Positions 17,805 to 25,224 of a stretch of DNA of 64,000 nt are shown here, piece after piece. Source of the stretch: JANQFV01 sp964468185 (GTDB lineage: Bacteria > Planctomycetota > Phycisphaerae > UBA1845 > Fen-1342); contig CAYXTR010000007.1 in assembly GCA_964468185.1 (NCBI GenBank), positions 97,913 through 161,912 on the forward strand, given 5' to 3'. Numbering within the stretch: the first letter of the stretch is position 1; each line of letters opens with the position of its first letter. Below the pieces are notes generated by a model. It ran no database searches and was not told the DNA's origin. It worked only from the letters and a program-made list of their open reading frames with translations. Position numbers and translations under genes: made by a program.

Positions 17805-18821
17805 TTATTCGGCAGGATCGGGAATCCACTTCAGACGGGCGAGGCGGATGCCCTGAATGTCGGGGAGCAGGGCGGCGATATAGTGCTGGTTGTCGTGGAT
17901 GACGACTTCGGGGGCGGCGACCGGCAGCAGGCAGACGAAGTGCTCGTCCGCGTGCTCATCGACGCCGAAATCGGTCGGGTCCTTGGAGCGGTATACGGAT
18001 GTCGTGGGCGGTTTGGCGTAGCGCTGCGTGCGGAAGAGGTAGTAGTAGTCGCCGACCTTGACGACGTGGGGGCATTCGGCGGAGTACCAGGCGTCGCTGG
18101 TCAGGCCGCCGCGGCTGACGACCTTGGACGCGCTCCAGGTGCGGAGGTCTTTGGAGCGGCGGAGGTATACGGCGCCGACGCGGTTGGGGAAGGCGGTGTA
18201 GTAGCAATACCACTCGTCGCCGACGCGGAGGACCATGGCGTCGCGGGCGTTGGCATCGGGGCCCTCATCGAACATGCCGGTGTGGCCGGCGGGGTAGACC
18301 CAGCGCTCGAACTTCTTGCCGTCTTCGGAGCGGGCGAGGCAGATGTGATTCCAGTCGCCGTAGAACATGTGGTAAACGTCGTCGATGGGGACGACGTGGG
18401 GGGCCTGCATGCCGCCGACGGTTTCGCCGTAGGCGGGCTCGGCCTGCATGGCGACGCCTTGGGGGGTCCAGTTGGTGTCGGTTAGTTTCTGGGCTTGCCA
18501 GGCGTGGAAGAGGCGTGAGTTTCCGCCGCAGCGGGTATGGCGGATACAGGACCAGAGTTGCCAGGAGCCGTCGCGGGCCTGCCAGATGCCGAAGTCGACG
18601 GGTTCCTGGCGGCCGTTGGGGTTATCGGGTTCGGGGCCGGTGAGTTCGCCGAGGTCGGGGTTTCCGGCGATTTGCCACCAGGAGCCGACGATGACGGGCA
18701 TGCGGGGGCCGGAGCGTGGGATGCTGGAGCAGCCGGCGAGGATGGGGATGAGGAGGAAGGTGGTGAGGGTAAGGAGGAGGTGGGGTGAGGTGAGGCGGAG
18801 GAGGGAGGTTTCGTGCTGCAT
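17805..18821 (-). CDS. Lipoprotein with five-bladed propeller glycosidase-like fold
   Basis: A 338-residue protein with a lipoprotein signal ending in PILAGC (lipidated C31). The rest shows the repeat pattern of GH32/43/68-type five-bladed propellers: APHVVPIDDVYHMFYGDW, ARSEDGKKFERW, GDEWYCYYTAF, RRSKDLRTWS, ECPHVVKVGDYYYLFR. By family knowledge such folds hydrolyse or bind plant and microbial glycans. I cannot assign the three carboxylates or the substrate, so binding without catalysis is possible. It stands alone between the 17.6 kb intergenic region and a divergent membrane protein gene. Confidence 0.72.
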   Translation of the reverse strand: MQHETSLLRLTSPHLLLTLTTFLLIPILAGCSSIPRSGPRMPVIVGSWWQIAGNPDLGELTGPEPDNPNGRQEPVDFGIWQARDGSWQLWSCIRHTRCGGNSRLFHAWQAQKLTDTNWTPQGVAMQAEPAYGETVGGMQAPHVVPIDDVYHMFYGDWNHICLARSEDGKKFERWVYPAGHTGMFDEGPDANARDAMVLRVGDEWYCYYTAFPNRVGAVYLRRSKDLRTWSASKVVSRGGLTSDAWYSAECPHVVKVGDYYYLFRTQRYAKPPTTSVYRSKDPTDFGVDEHADEHFVCLLPVAAPEVVIHDNQHYIAALLPDIQGIRLARLKWIPDPAE

Positions 18822-19058
18822 GGTGGTCCCCTGTTCAGGTGGAGATCATGGTTTTTCGAGGCGAATGGAACGGTTCATTCGCGGCTGTCGAGGAGTTTAC
18901 GGGGATGTTGGGTTGATTTCAAACGGTGCGGCGGTGAGGGTAGCGCGTAGTCGTAGGCCGGCTAGCTGGTTTTCGGAGACGAGTTTACGTGACGGCCCAT
19001 TGACGTCGGGATGTGGGACGGGACTGCCTGACGTGTGGTACTCGGGGAGTGTTTGGTG

Positions 19059-19910
19059 ATGAATGAGAACGGTCGAGCGAACGAGGGGGAACTGACGGGT
19101 GCGAACCCCGATGTGTTGGGTGCGTTGCGGAAACGGCTGAATGTGGCGTTTGGACTGCTGCTGGTCGCGATAGTAACGGCGTTTGCCGGGCTGATGAGGG
19201 GTTGGGCGCCGCTGGTGGTTGCGTTTCCGCTGGTGCCGATTGTGGCAGTGGCGGCGATGATTGCTGCCGGTCGTGTGCGACTGGAGGGTGACGCGCGGGG
19301 TTTGGAGGCCGCCGGTCTGGCGCAATTGGCTGGGCGTTGGATAACTGCGGCCGGCGCAGTGATGGTGGTCTTGGGCGCGATCCTGGTCCTTGAAATGCTG
19401 GCGGTGGCGCGGACATGCAGCAAGGCGGCCGTGTCGTGGTCGCACCTGCGGGGGATCGGCCAGGCTATCAAGTTGTACCATGCAGATTACGCGGAGTATC
19501 CGCCGCATCTGCATGTGTTGGTTGGTGAGGGCATGTGCACACCGAAGCAGCTCATGTCTCCGCAGGATGTGGTTCATGAGTCGGACGTGATGGCACTGGG
19601 CTACAGCTCTTACTTGTATCAGCCGGGACGTGGGGCGTGGCAGGCGGATCCTGGATTGGTACTGGCGTATGAGCGATTGCCATTCGGAATGCATGGGACG
19701 ATGGAATATGGTCGACCGTTGCGCGTGCAGGGCGTGTTGTTTGCTGACGGAACCGTGCGGCCGCTGAGCATGGATGAGATTGCGGAGGCGATGCTGCGGG
19801 ATCGGCGCAAGCGGATTGAACTGGGCTGGCCGGTGGGCGAGGGCGTGGCTGGACCGGGTGGTGACTCGCGGGTGAAGCTCCGGGATGCTGGCGGTCAGGT
19901 TGTGCGGTAG
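19059..19910 (+). CDS. Membrane protein with pseudopilin-like C-terminal domain
   Basis: A 283-residue protein. I chose the ATG at 19059 (GGGGAG 9 bases upstream) over the GTG at 19035. Three hydrophobic segments (about 30-50, 52-75, 98-125) are followed by a soluble domain. That domain carries the helix-then-sheet pattern of GspG/DUF1559-like planctomycetal proteins: SHLRGIGQAIKLYHADYAEY, then PPHLHVLVGEG, and near the end VLFADGTVRPLSMDE. In such proteins the 'ADG' strand usually closes the domain. It has no prepilin peptidase site, so it is not a classical pseudopilin. Function unknown. Confidence 0.65.
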   Translation: MNENGRANEGELTGANPDVLGALRKRLNVAFGLLLVAIVTAFAGLMRGWAPLVVAFPLVPIVAVAAMIAAGRVRLEGDARGLEAAGLAQLAGRWITAAGAVMVVLGAILVLEMLAVARTCSKAAVSWSHLRGIGQAIKLYHADYAEYPPHLHVLVGEGMCTPKQLMSPQDVVHESDVMALGYSSYLYQPGRGAWQADPGLVLAYERLPFGMHGTMEYGRPLRVQGVLFADGTVRPLSMDEIAEAMLRDRRKRIELGWPVGEGVAGPGGDSRVKLRDAGGQVVR

Positions 19911-19914
19911 AAAG

Positions 19915-19946
19915 AGACGCCGGGCCTCTTGGGAGGCCCGGCGTCT
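19915..19946. terminator. Bidirectional terminator hairpin
   Basis: A perfect 14-bp inverted repeat (AGACGCCGGGCCTC with its complement) with a 4-base loop, between convergent genes. On the minus strand it is followed by a short pyrimidine/T-rich stretch (CTTTCT). Confidence 0.75.
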
Positions 19947-20081
19947 TGCGGACTTGGAGGACTGTCTTTTGGTCGCCTGCCCTTTGTGGTTGGCAGGCGC
20001 GCGGCCGGAGTGGCTTACTGACCGACCTGAGGTCGATCCTCCAGCCGGGGATGACGGCCGGTACGTCTCGTCGGCTTCGTG

Positions 20082-20873
20082 TTACCGGCGGCGGAGACGG
20101 GTCAGGACCAGGCCGGCGAGGGCGAAGGTGGCCAGGCTGGTCGGCTCCGGCGTAATGGTGACCGTGGCCAGCAGCTCTTCGCGCTCGAGCCCGTCGGTCA
20201 GCGTGTACGCGGGGGTCTCGATGCCGACGATTGAGGCCATGTAGGCGTCGGCGCCTTCACTGCCGAAGAAGTTATGCACGACGCCCCCCTCGTCGGTACC
20301 GGCAGCACCGTCCTGACCGACGACGAACGCGGGGCCGTCCATGATGTCATTCACCTCGGTGCCGGCGTCCCAGATCATGCTGCCGTAGATTTCGAGCGTC
20401 AGCGGGCCCTGAAAGCTCCCGCCGGCGTCGAACAGCTCGATCAACATGGGGTCATCGTTGCCGATGAAGAGGTCGTTGGAGGGAATGACCATGGAAGCGA
20501 AGCTGAAGTAGCGGTTGACGGTTGCGTCGCCGACGTCGAAGGTCGTCGAGTTGGACTGGCCCGGCGTAAACGGCGGCGGACCCGAGGGCGAGAAGAGTAC
20601 GCCCGAGACGCCGCTGGCACCGCTGCTGACGAACTCGCTGTCGAGGACGGACGGGTCGCCGAGCTCGGCGATGAGTTCGATGCCGGGGCTGGCCGCGGAG
20701 CCGGCGTCGAAGGCGTCGAACGTGCCGTCGTGGACCGCGTGCCAGACCGGGGTGAATGAGAAGCCGCCGGCGGGCTGGTTGTTGGTGACTTCGACGGTGA
20801 TGTCGGTTGCGGAAGCGGTAAGTGGAAGCGCTGCGATTGCCGCGAGCGCCAGGCAAGTTCTGGCGAGTTTCAT
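20082..20873 (-). CDS. Secreted spondin-domain protein with PEP-CTERM sorting signal
   Basis: A 263-residue protein with GGGAGAAAG before the ATG and a signal peptide (cleavage about after ASA, residue 22). The start of the mature protein matches the spondin_N pattern: ITVEVTNNQPAGGFSFTPVW, then HAVHDGTFDAFDAGSAAS. The domain fills about 23-235. The C-terminus is a PEP-CTERM signal: PEP, a hydrophobic helix and RLRRR. By family knowledge PEP-CTERM proteins are processed by exosortase and exported to the surface, often with exopolysaccharide. No exosortase gene is in this window. The eukaryotic spondin domain is an adhesive extracellular-matrix domain; the bacterial role is unknown. Confidence 0.85.
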   Translation of the reverse strand: MKLARTCLALAAIAALPLTASATDITVEVTNNQPAGGFSFTPVWHAVHDGTFDAFDAGSAASPGIELIAELGDPSVLDSEFVSSGASGVSGVLFSPSGPPPFTPGQSNSTTFDVGDATVNRYFSFASMVIPSNDLFIGNDDPMLIELFDAGGSFQGPLTLEIYGSMIWDAGTEVNDIMDGPAFVVGQDGAAGTDEGGVVHNFFGSEGADAYMASIVGIETPAYTLTDGLEREELLATVTITPEPTSLATFALAGLVLTRLRRR

Positions 20874-20924
20874 GGATCTTTCTCCCTATCCTGGTTTGTT
20901 GGTACCGTCGTGGCCCGGACGTTT

Positions 20925-20942
20925 GCGGATCACGCGATCCGC
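20925..20942. promoter_or_regulatory. Palindrome between divergent genes
   Basis: GCGGATC and GATCCGC form a perfect 7-bp inverted repeat with a 4-base spacer in the 220-base region between the divergent PEP-CTERM and antiporter genes. It may be an operator or a leader hairpin. Confidence 0.25.
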
Positions 20943-21095
20943 CGCGTGGGTTACGGTAGGTTCGTCGGGCGCCCCTGCTGGACCTTGCAGTGAATCCGGA
21001 GGAAAAAGTGTGCGGTGCGTCGGGGAGCAGGTATGAGTATGATCATCGGCCGTGGCTAGCGGTCGTGCGGTACAGGCGAATCGAGTGGAGTGGGT

Positions 21096-22913
21096 ATGAC
21101 GGGCTTGGCGGATCCGGCGCTGTTGGCGGCTCTGATGCTGCTGGCGGCTATTCTGGGCGGTTATGGCGGCGCGCTGGTCCGGGTGCCGCGCGTGGTGGGG
21201 TACCTGCTGGCGGGGGTGGCGCTGCATTATGGACTGCTGTACCTGAATACCGGGAGGTTGCACGGTGCGTTATCGGCGGAGTTTGAGATTGCGGTGGGGC
21301 ACCTGACCAGCGTGCGCACGGTGGCGCTCGGTCTGATCATGTTCTCGATGGGGAACGTGTTTGAGGCGCAGCATATACACGCCGTGGCGCCGCGGGTGCT
21401 GCGACTGACGTTGACGAAGTTGATCTGCGTGGTGGTGCTGGTTGGCGCGGGATGCACTGGATTGGCGTTCCTCGCGCAGGGCTACGTGCTGAATGAGGCC
21501 GTGTCGCTGGGATTGCTGTTGGGGCTGGCGGCGATTGCGACGGCGCCGGCGGCGACTTTGCTGGTGTTGCGGGAGTACGAGGCGAAGGGCACGAACAGCG
21601 ATGCGATTCTGACGATGACGGCGATCAACAACGTCGTGTGCATCGTGCTGTTTCACCTGGCGTTCATCGTGCTGTCGTGGAGTGGGTTGATTGAGTCGGG
21701 CTACAGCACGGGGCGGTGGTTGTGGCTGGATCTGCTGGTGACGTCGCTGGGGAGCATCGGTCTGGGGGTAGCGATCGGGCTACTGTTCAGTGTGATCTAC
21801 ATCAAGATCACGATTGCGGATTTCATGTTGCTGTTTCTCGGTGTGCTGGTCGTGCTGGGGGTGTTTCGGGACTCGCTCTCGGAACATTGGCACTTGTCGT
21901 ACAGCTATCTGCTGACGTGTTTGTTTGTCGGGGCGACTTTCGCGAATACGACGCCGGACCAGGAGCCGTTTCATCATGCGTTGCGGACGTTTGCCGGGCC
22001 GATCTTTGCGTTGTTCTTTGTCCTGGCAGGGTTTCAGTTGCACATTGGTGACTTGCTGCATGTGGGTTGGGTGGGGCTGGCGTATATTGTGCTGCGGATT
22101 GTCGGCAAGGTGCTCGGCGGTTGGCTGGGCGTGAGGTGGCTGCACGGGGCGGAGTACACGCCGCAGATCGGGATGGGCATGTTGTGTCAGGCGGGCGTGG
22201 CGATCGGGCTGGCGGCGTTTGTGGCGACGACGTGGGGGACGTTTGAGGGGGGTGTGTTTGTGCCGCACCCGGCGGCGGCGGCGTTTCAGACGATTATCCT
22301 GGGGGCGGTGGTCGTGTATGAACTGGTGGGGCCGATTGCGCTGAAGCAGGTGGTGGTGCGCAGTGGCGAGGTGAAGGCGGTGACGTTGTTGCGGCGTCGC
22401 CGCACGCCGGGGCACCAGGCCGAATCGGTCTGGGAGCAGGCGTGGGAGGCGTTGGTGCGGACGTTCTCGTCGGGTGGGCGGAAGATCCCGCGCGCGGAGT
22501 ACAAGCTGTTGGCCCGGCACATCATGCGGTCGAATGTGAAGCTCTTGTCGGCGGCCGCGCGGTTTGACGAAGTGTTGCACTTTGCGGAGGGGAGCCGGTT
22601 CAATCATTTTCCGGTGGTGGAGGATGATGGATCTTATGTGGGGATGGTGCACTACGCGGACTTGCGGCACATCATCTATGCGCCGCATATTCGAAACCTG
22701 GTGACGGCGACCGACCTGGCGCGGACGGATACGCCGACGGTGACGCGCGATACGGCGGTGGATCAGGTGTTTGACCTGTTTCACGACACGGATCTGGGAT
22801 CGATCGCGGTTGTCGAAGCGGAAAGCAAGCGGGTGGTGGGGATGGTGGAGCAGCGGGATCTGCTGATGGCGGTGCGGGCGGATCAGCATCGGACGGGGCA
22901 GGAGGCGGGCTGA
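21096..22913 (+). CDS. Kef-type cation:proton antiporter with CBS domains
   Basis: A 605-residue protein. I chose the ATG at 21096 (GGAG about 6 bases upstream) over the GTG two codons earlier. Residues about 5-420 form a CPA2-type membrane domain of about 12 helices, with the family's ATAPAATLLVLREY and FALFFVLAGFQLHIG segments. A cytoplasmic part with a pair of CBS domains follows (about 485-600; FNHFPVVEDDGSYVGMVH, LGSIAVVEAESKRVVGM). CBS pairs usually bind adenine nucleotides, here presumably to gate transport. There is no TrkA-N domain, unlike KefB/C. It ends 22 bases from the end of the convergent radical SAM gene. The transported ion is not certain. Confidence 0.88.
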   Translation: MTGLADPALLAALMLLAAILGGYGGALVRVPRVVGYLLAGVALHYGLLYLNTGRLHGALSAEFEIAVGHLTSVRTVALGLIMFSMGNVFEAQHIHAVAPRVLRLTLTKLICVVVLVGAGCTGLAFLAQGYVLNEAVSLGLLLGLAAIATAPAATLLVLREYEAKGTNSDAILTMTAINNVVCIVLFHLAFIVLSWSGLIESGYSTGRWLWLDLLVTSLGSIGLGVAIGLLFSVIYIKITIADFMLLFLGVLVVLGVFRDSLSEHWHLSYSYLLTCLFVGATFANTTPDQEPFHHALRTFAGPIFALFFVLAGFQLHIGDLLHVGWVGLAYIVLRIVGKVLGGWLGVRWLHGAEYTPQIGMGMLCQAGVAIGLAAFVATTWGTFEGGVFVPHPAAAAFQTIILGAVVVYELVGPIALKQVVVRSGEVKAVTLLRRRRTPGHQAESVWEQAWEALVRTFSSGGRKIPRAEYKLLARHIMRSNVKLLSAAARFDEVLHFAEGSRFNHFPVVEDDGSYVGMVHYADLRHIIYAPHIRNLVTATDLARTDTPTVTRDTAVDQVFDLFHDTDLGSIAVVEAESKRVVGMVEQRDLLMAVRADQHRTGQEAG

Positions 22914-22935
22914 GCGGCGACGGGCCGTCCGGTCT

Positions 22936-23883
22936 TCAGTCGAAGCGCCAGAGGCCGGCAGTGCGGGCGCTGTCGTACGCCTGTTGCATCTCGGACGTCG
23001 TGACGGGGCGGTTCAGTTCAGGATGTCGTGTGGGGCAGACCCGGTGGGCGGGGCGGTACTGGCCCATGATGTTGATGAAGGTATCGCGGGAAATGTGTTC
23101 GCTGAGCCACTGGAAGATGGCAGCGCTCTCTGCGACGTGGTCGGGCACGACGAGGTGGCGGACGAGCACGCCACGGCAGGCACGGCCGGCGGAATCGACC
23201 TGGAGGTCGCCGACCTGACGGTGCATTTCGCTGACGGCGGCCCGGGCGACTTCTGCGTAGTCGGGGGCGTTCAGGTAGCGGGCGCCCGGGCTGCTGGTGG
23301 CGAACTTGAAATCGGGCATGTAGATATCGACGAGGCCGTCGAGCCAGCGCAGCGTGTCGACGGTGTCGTACGCGCTGGTGTTGTAGACGAGGGGGAGGCG
23401 CAGGCCGGTTTCGATCGCGGGGATCAGGGCGGCGATAATTTGCGGTACGACGTGTGAGGGCGTGACGAAGTTGATGTTGTGGCAGCCGACGTCCTGGAGG
23501 CCCAGCATGACGCGGGCGAGGTCTCCGGGCGTGACGGGGCGTTCGGCATTGCAGCGGCTGATGTCGGCGTTCTGGCAGAAGTCACAGCCGAGGTTGCAGC
23601 CGGCGAAGAAAATGGTGCCGCTGCCCCGTGAGCCGCGGAGCACGTCTTCTTCGCCGAGGTGGGGGAAGGCGGAGGCGATCTGCGCCTGATGACCGATGAG
23701 GCAGGTGCCGAGTTCGTCGCGCGTGCGGTCGACGGCGCAGGCGCGGGGGCAGATGTGGCAGTCGCGGAGTTGCTCTTCGGCAGCAGCGGCGCGGTGACGC
23801 ATTTCGGGGAGGCGGCCGGGGGTGAGGTAGGCAGGTTTGAAGTCGCGCACGACGAAGCCGGCGTGGGGGTCGGGCATGGTCAT
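22936..23883 (-). CDS. PflX-like radical SAM protein
   Basis: A 315-residue protein of the PflX family (COG1313 type). I chose the ATG at 23883 because it overlaps the stop of the upstream DCC gene as ATGA; the longer open frame to 24114 lies inside that gene. The radical SAM cluster motif is CNLGCDFC (C96, C100, C103), in GTIFFAGCNLGCDFCQN. An N-terminal Cys cluster (C42, C45, C49, C61; CHICPRACAVDR then GTC) is typical of PflX and may bind a second iron-sulfur cluster. By family knowledge it resembles the pyruvate-formate-lyase activating enzyme, but no glycyl-radical enzyme is nearby, so its target is unknown. Confidence 0.88.
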   Translation of the reverse strand: MTMPDPHAGFVVRDFKPAYLTPGRLPEMRHRAAAAEEQLRDCHICPRACAVDRTRDELGTCLIGHQAQIASAFPHLGEEDVLRGSRGSGTIFFAGCNLGCDFCQNADISRCNAERPVTPGDLARVMLGLQDVGCHNINFVTPSHVVPQIIAALIPAIETGLRLPLVYNTSAYDTVDTLRWLDGLVDIYMPDFKFATSSPGARYLNAPDYAEVARAAVSEMHRQVGDLQVDSAGRACRGVLVRHLVVPDHVAESAAIFQWLSEHISRDTFINIMGQYRPAHRVCPTRHPELNRPVTTSEMQQAYDSARTAGLWRFD

Positions 23884-24245
23884 GACTCGCAGGATTGACA
23901 CCGGCGGAACCACCGATTGCGGTGTCGGGCAAACCAGTCGTACAGCATATCGCGCAGGGGGGTGGGGATGGCGAAGAGGACGGCGGCAGCGGGCCACGGC
24001 CAGGGAAGCGCGAGGGTCATGCGGAGGATGGCGGAACTGCGGAGATAGACCCGTTGCCCGTCGATCAGACAGACGGAAGCGGGTTGGGCAGGTGAAATGC
24101 CGCAGGTCGTGCAAAGTGGGGCGGCTGCGGGGGTCGATGCCCCTGCGAAGCGGAGGCGGCCGTGCGCGGTCCGGCGGCGGATGAAATCGATGGCTGCCTT
24201 GCAGACTTGGCAGTTATCGTCATACAGAATGGTGAGTTGCGACAT
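23880..24245 (-). CDS. DCC-family thiol-disulfide oxidoreductase (DUF393)
   Basis: A 121-residue protein. I chose the ATG at 24245 (GGAG 7 bases upstream) rather than five codons earlier. The DCC/DUF393 hallmark DDNCQVC is at the start (ILYDDNCQVCKAAIDFIRR), with further CTTC and CQSC cysteine pairs and a hydrophobic segment (about 80-95). These proteins have a thioredoxin-like fold. The stop overlaps the start of the PflX-like gene (ATGA), so the two are tightly co-translated. A redox service role for the radical SAM enzyme is an inference. Confidence 0.85.
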   Translation of the reverse strand: MSQLTILYDDNCQVCKAAIDFIRRRTAHGRLRFAGASTPAAAPLCTTCGISPAQPASVCLIDGQRVYLRSSAILRMTLALPWPWPAAAVLFAIPTPLRDMLYDWFARHRNRWFRRCQSCES

Positions 24246-24352
24246 TTCCGCACTCCGCATTGGGCTTCAGCTGAGATTGTAGGTGCGGATGCACGGGTGG
24301 GGTGGCCGGCGTGGCGGTGGCCCAGCCGAACATTTTGCTCACATATTGTTAA

Positions 24353-24372
24353 TCTGACACTGATGCGTCAGA
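24353..24372. promoter_or_regulatory. Inverted repeat upstream of phoB
   Basis: TCTGAC and GTCAGA form a 6-bp inverted repeat with an 8-base spacer, 130 bases before phoB. An ACGAAGCG element lies close downstream at about 24383, the same octamer that is repeated in the phoR-pstS gap. It may be a regulator site for phoB autoregulation or for the divergent DCC gene. Confidence 0.3.
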
Positions 24373-24503
24373 ATTAGCTTAACGAAGCGTAAGGGTTTCG
24401 ACGGGCAGCGCTTAGCGACCTGGGGTGTGGATTCCCGGGTGCTTGGCTCGGCACGGGAGCGGGCGGCGCGTGTTCGTTGTGGATCTCTTCGCGGAGTGAG
24501 GCC

Positions 24504-25217
24504 ATGACGCGGAATCGTTCTTCCATTCTGGTTGTCGAGGACGAGGTGGATCTGGCGGATGTGATCGCTTACCACCTGGAGCGCGAGGGGTATCACGTAC
24601 GGCGGGCCGAGGATGGGGAGCGGGCGTTGGCCGAGGCGCATCGGCAGCCGCCGGACCTGGTGTTGCTGGACCGGATGTTGCCGGGCTTGTCGGGGGATGA
24701 GGTGGCGACGCGGTTGAAGCGAGATGCGCGGACGTCGGGGATCCCGATCATCATGTTGACGGCGAAGGCTGAGGATGAGGATGAACTGGTGGGTTTTGCG
24801 CTGGGGGCGGATGATTACGTGCGCAAGCCGTTCTCGGTGAAGCTGGTGCTGGCGCGGGTGGCGGCGGTGTTACGGCGGCACAAGGCCGCGGCGGCGAAGC
24901 GTGAGGTGTTGGCGGCCGGCCCGGTCGTGTTGGATCATGGACGGCACGAGGTGCTTTCCGGAGGGCAGCCGCTGGATTTGACGGCGACGGAGTTTCGTAT
25001 TCTGTCGGCGCTGATGATGGCGCGCGGACGGGTGCTGACGCGTGAACAGCTCATTGACAATGCGATCGGGCAAGGGGCGGCGGTGACGAATCGGGCGATG
25101 GATGTGCACATTGCCGCGCTAAGGAAGAAGCTGGGTGAAGCGGCAAACTGCATCCACACGGTGCGTGGTGTGGGATATGCGTTCCGTCTGCCGGAGAACG
25201 AGCCGCAGGAGACCTAG
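24504..25217 (+). CDS. phoB: OmpR/PhoB-family response regulator
   Basis: A 237-residue protein; I chose the ATG at 24504 after GGAGTGAGG. A receiver domain (about 5-120) has phospho-acceptor D56 in LVLLDRMLPG and the switch Lys in VRKPFSVKLV. A winged-helix DNA-binding domain follows (about 140-230; LTATEFRILSALM, NRAMDVHIAALRKKLGEA, VRGVGYAF). The gene is followed 7 bases later by phoR, and the pst-phoU operon comes next, so it is very likely the phosphate regulator PhoB, which activates pst genes when phosphate is low. PhoB binds 11-bp direct repeats; candidate repeats are listed in the phoR-pstS gap. Confidence 0.93.
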   Translation: MTRNRSSILVVEDEVDLADVIAYHLEREGYHVRRAEDGERALAEAHRQPPDLVLLDRMLPGLSGDEVATRLKRDARTSGIPIIMLTAKAEDEDELVGFALGADDYVRKPFSVKLVLARVAAVLRRHKAAAAKREVLAAGPVVLDHGRHEVLSGGQPLDLTATEFRILSALMMARGRVLTREQLIDNAIGQGAAVTNRAMDVHIAALRKKLGEAANCIHTVRGVGYAFRLPENEPQET

Positions 25218-25224
25218 CGTACAC

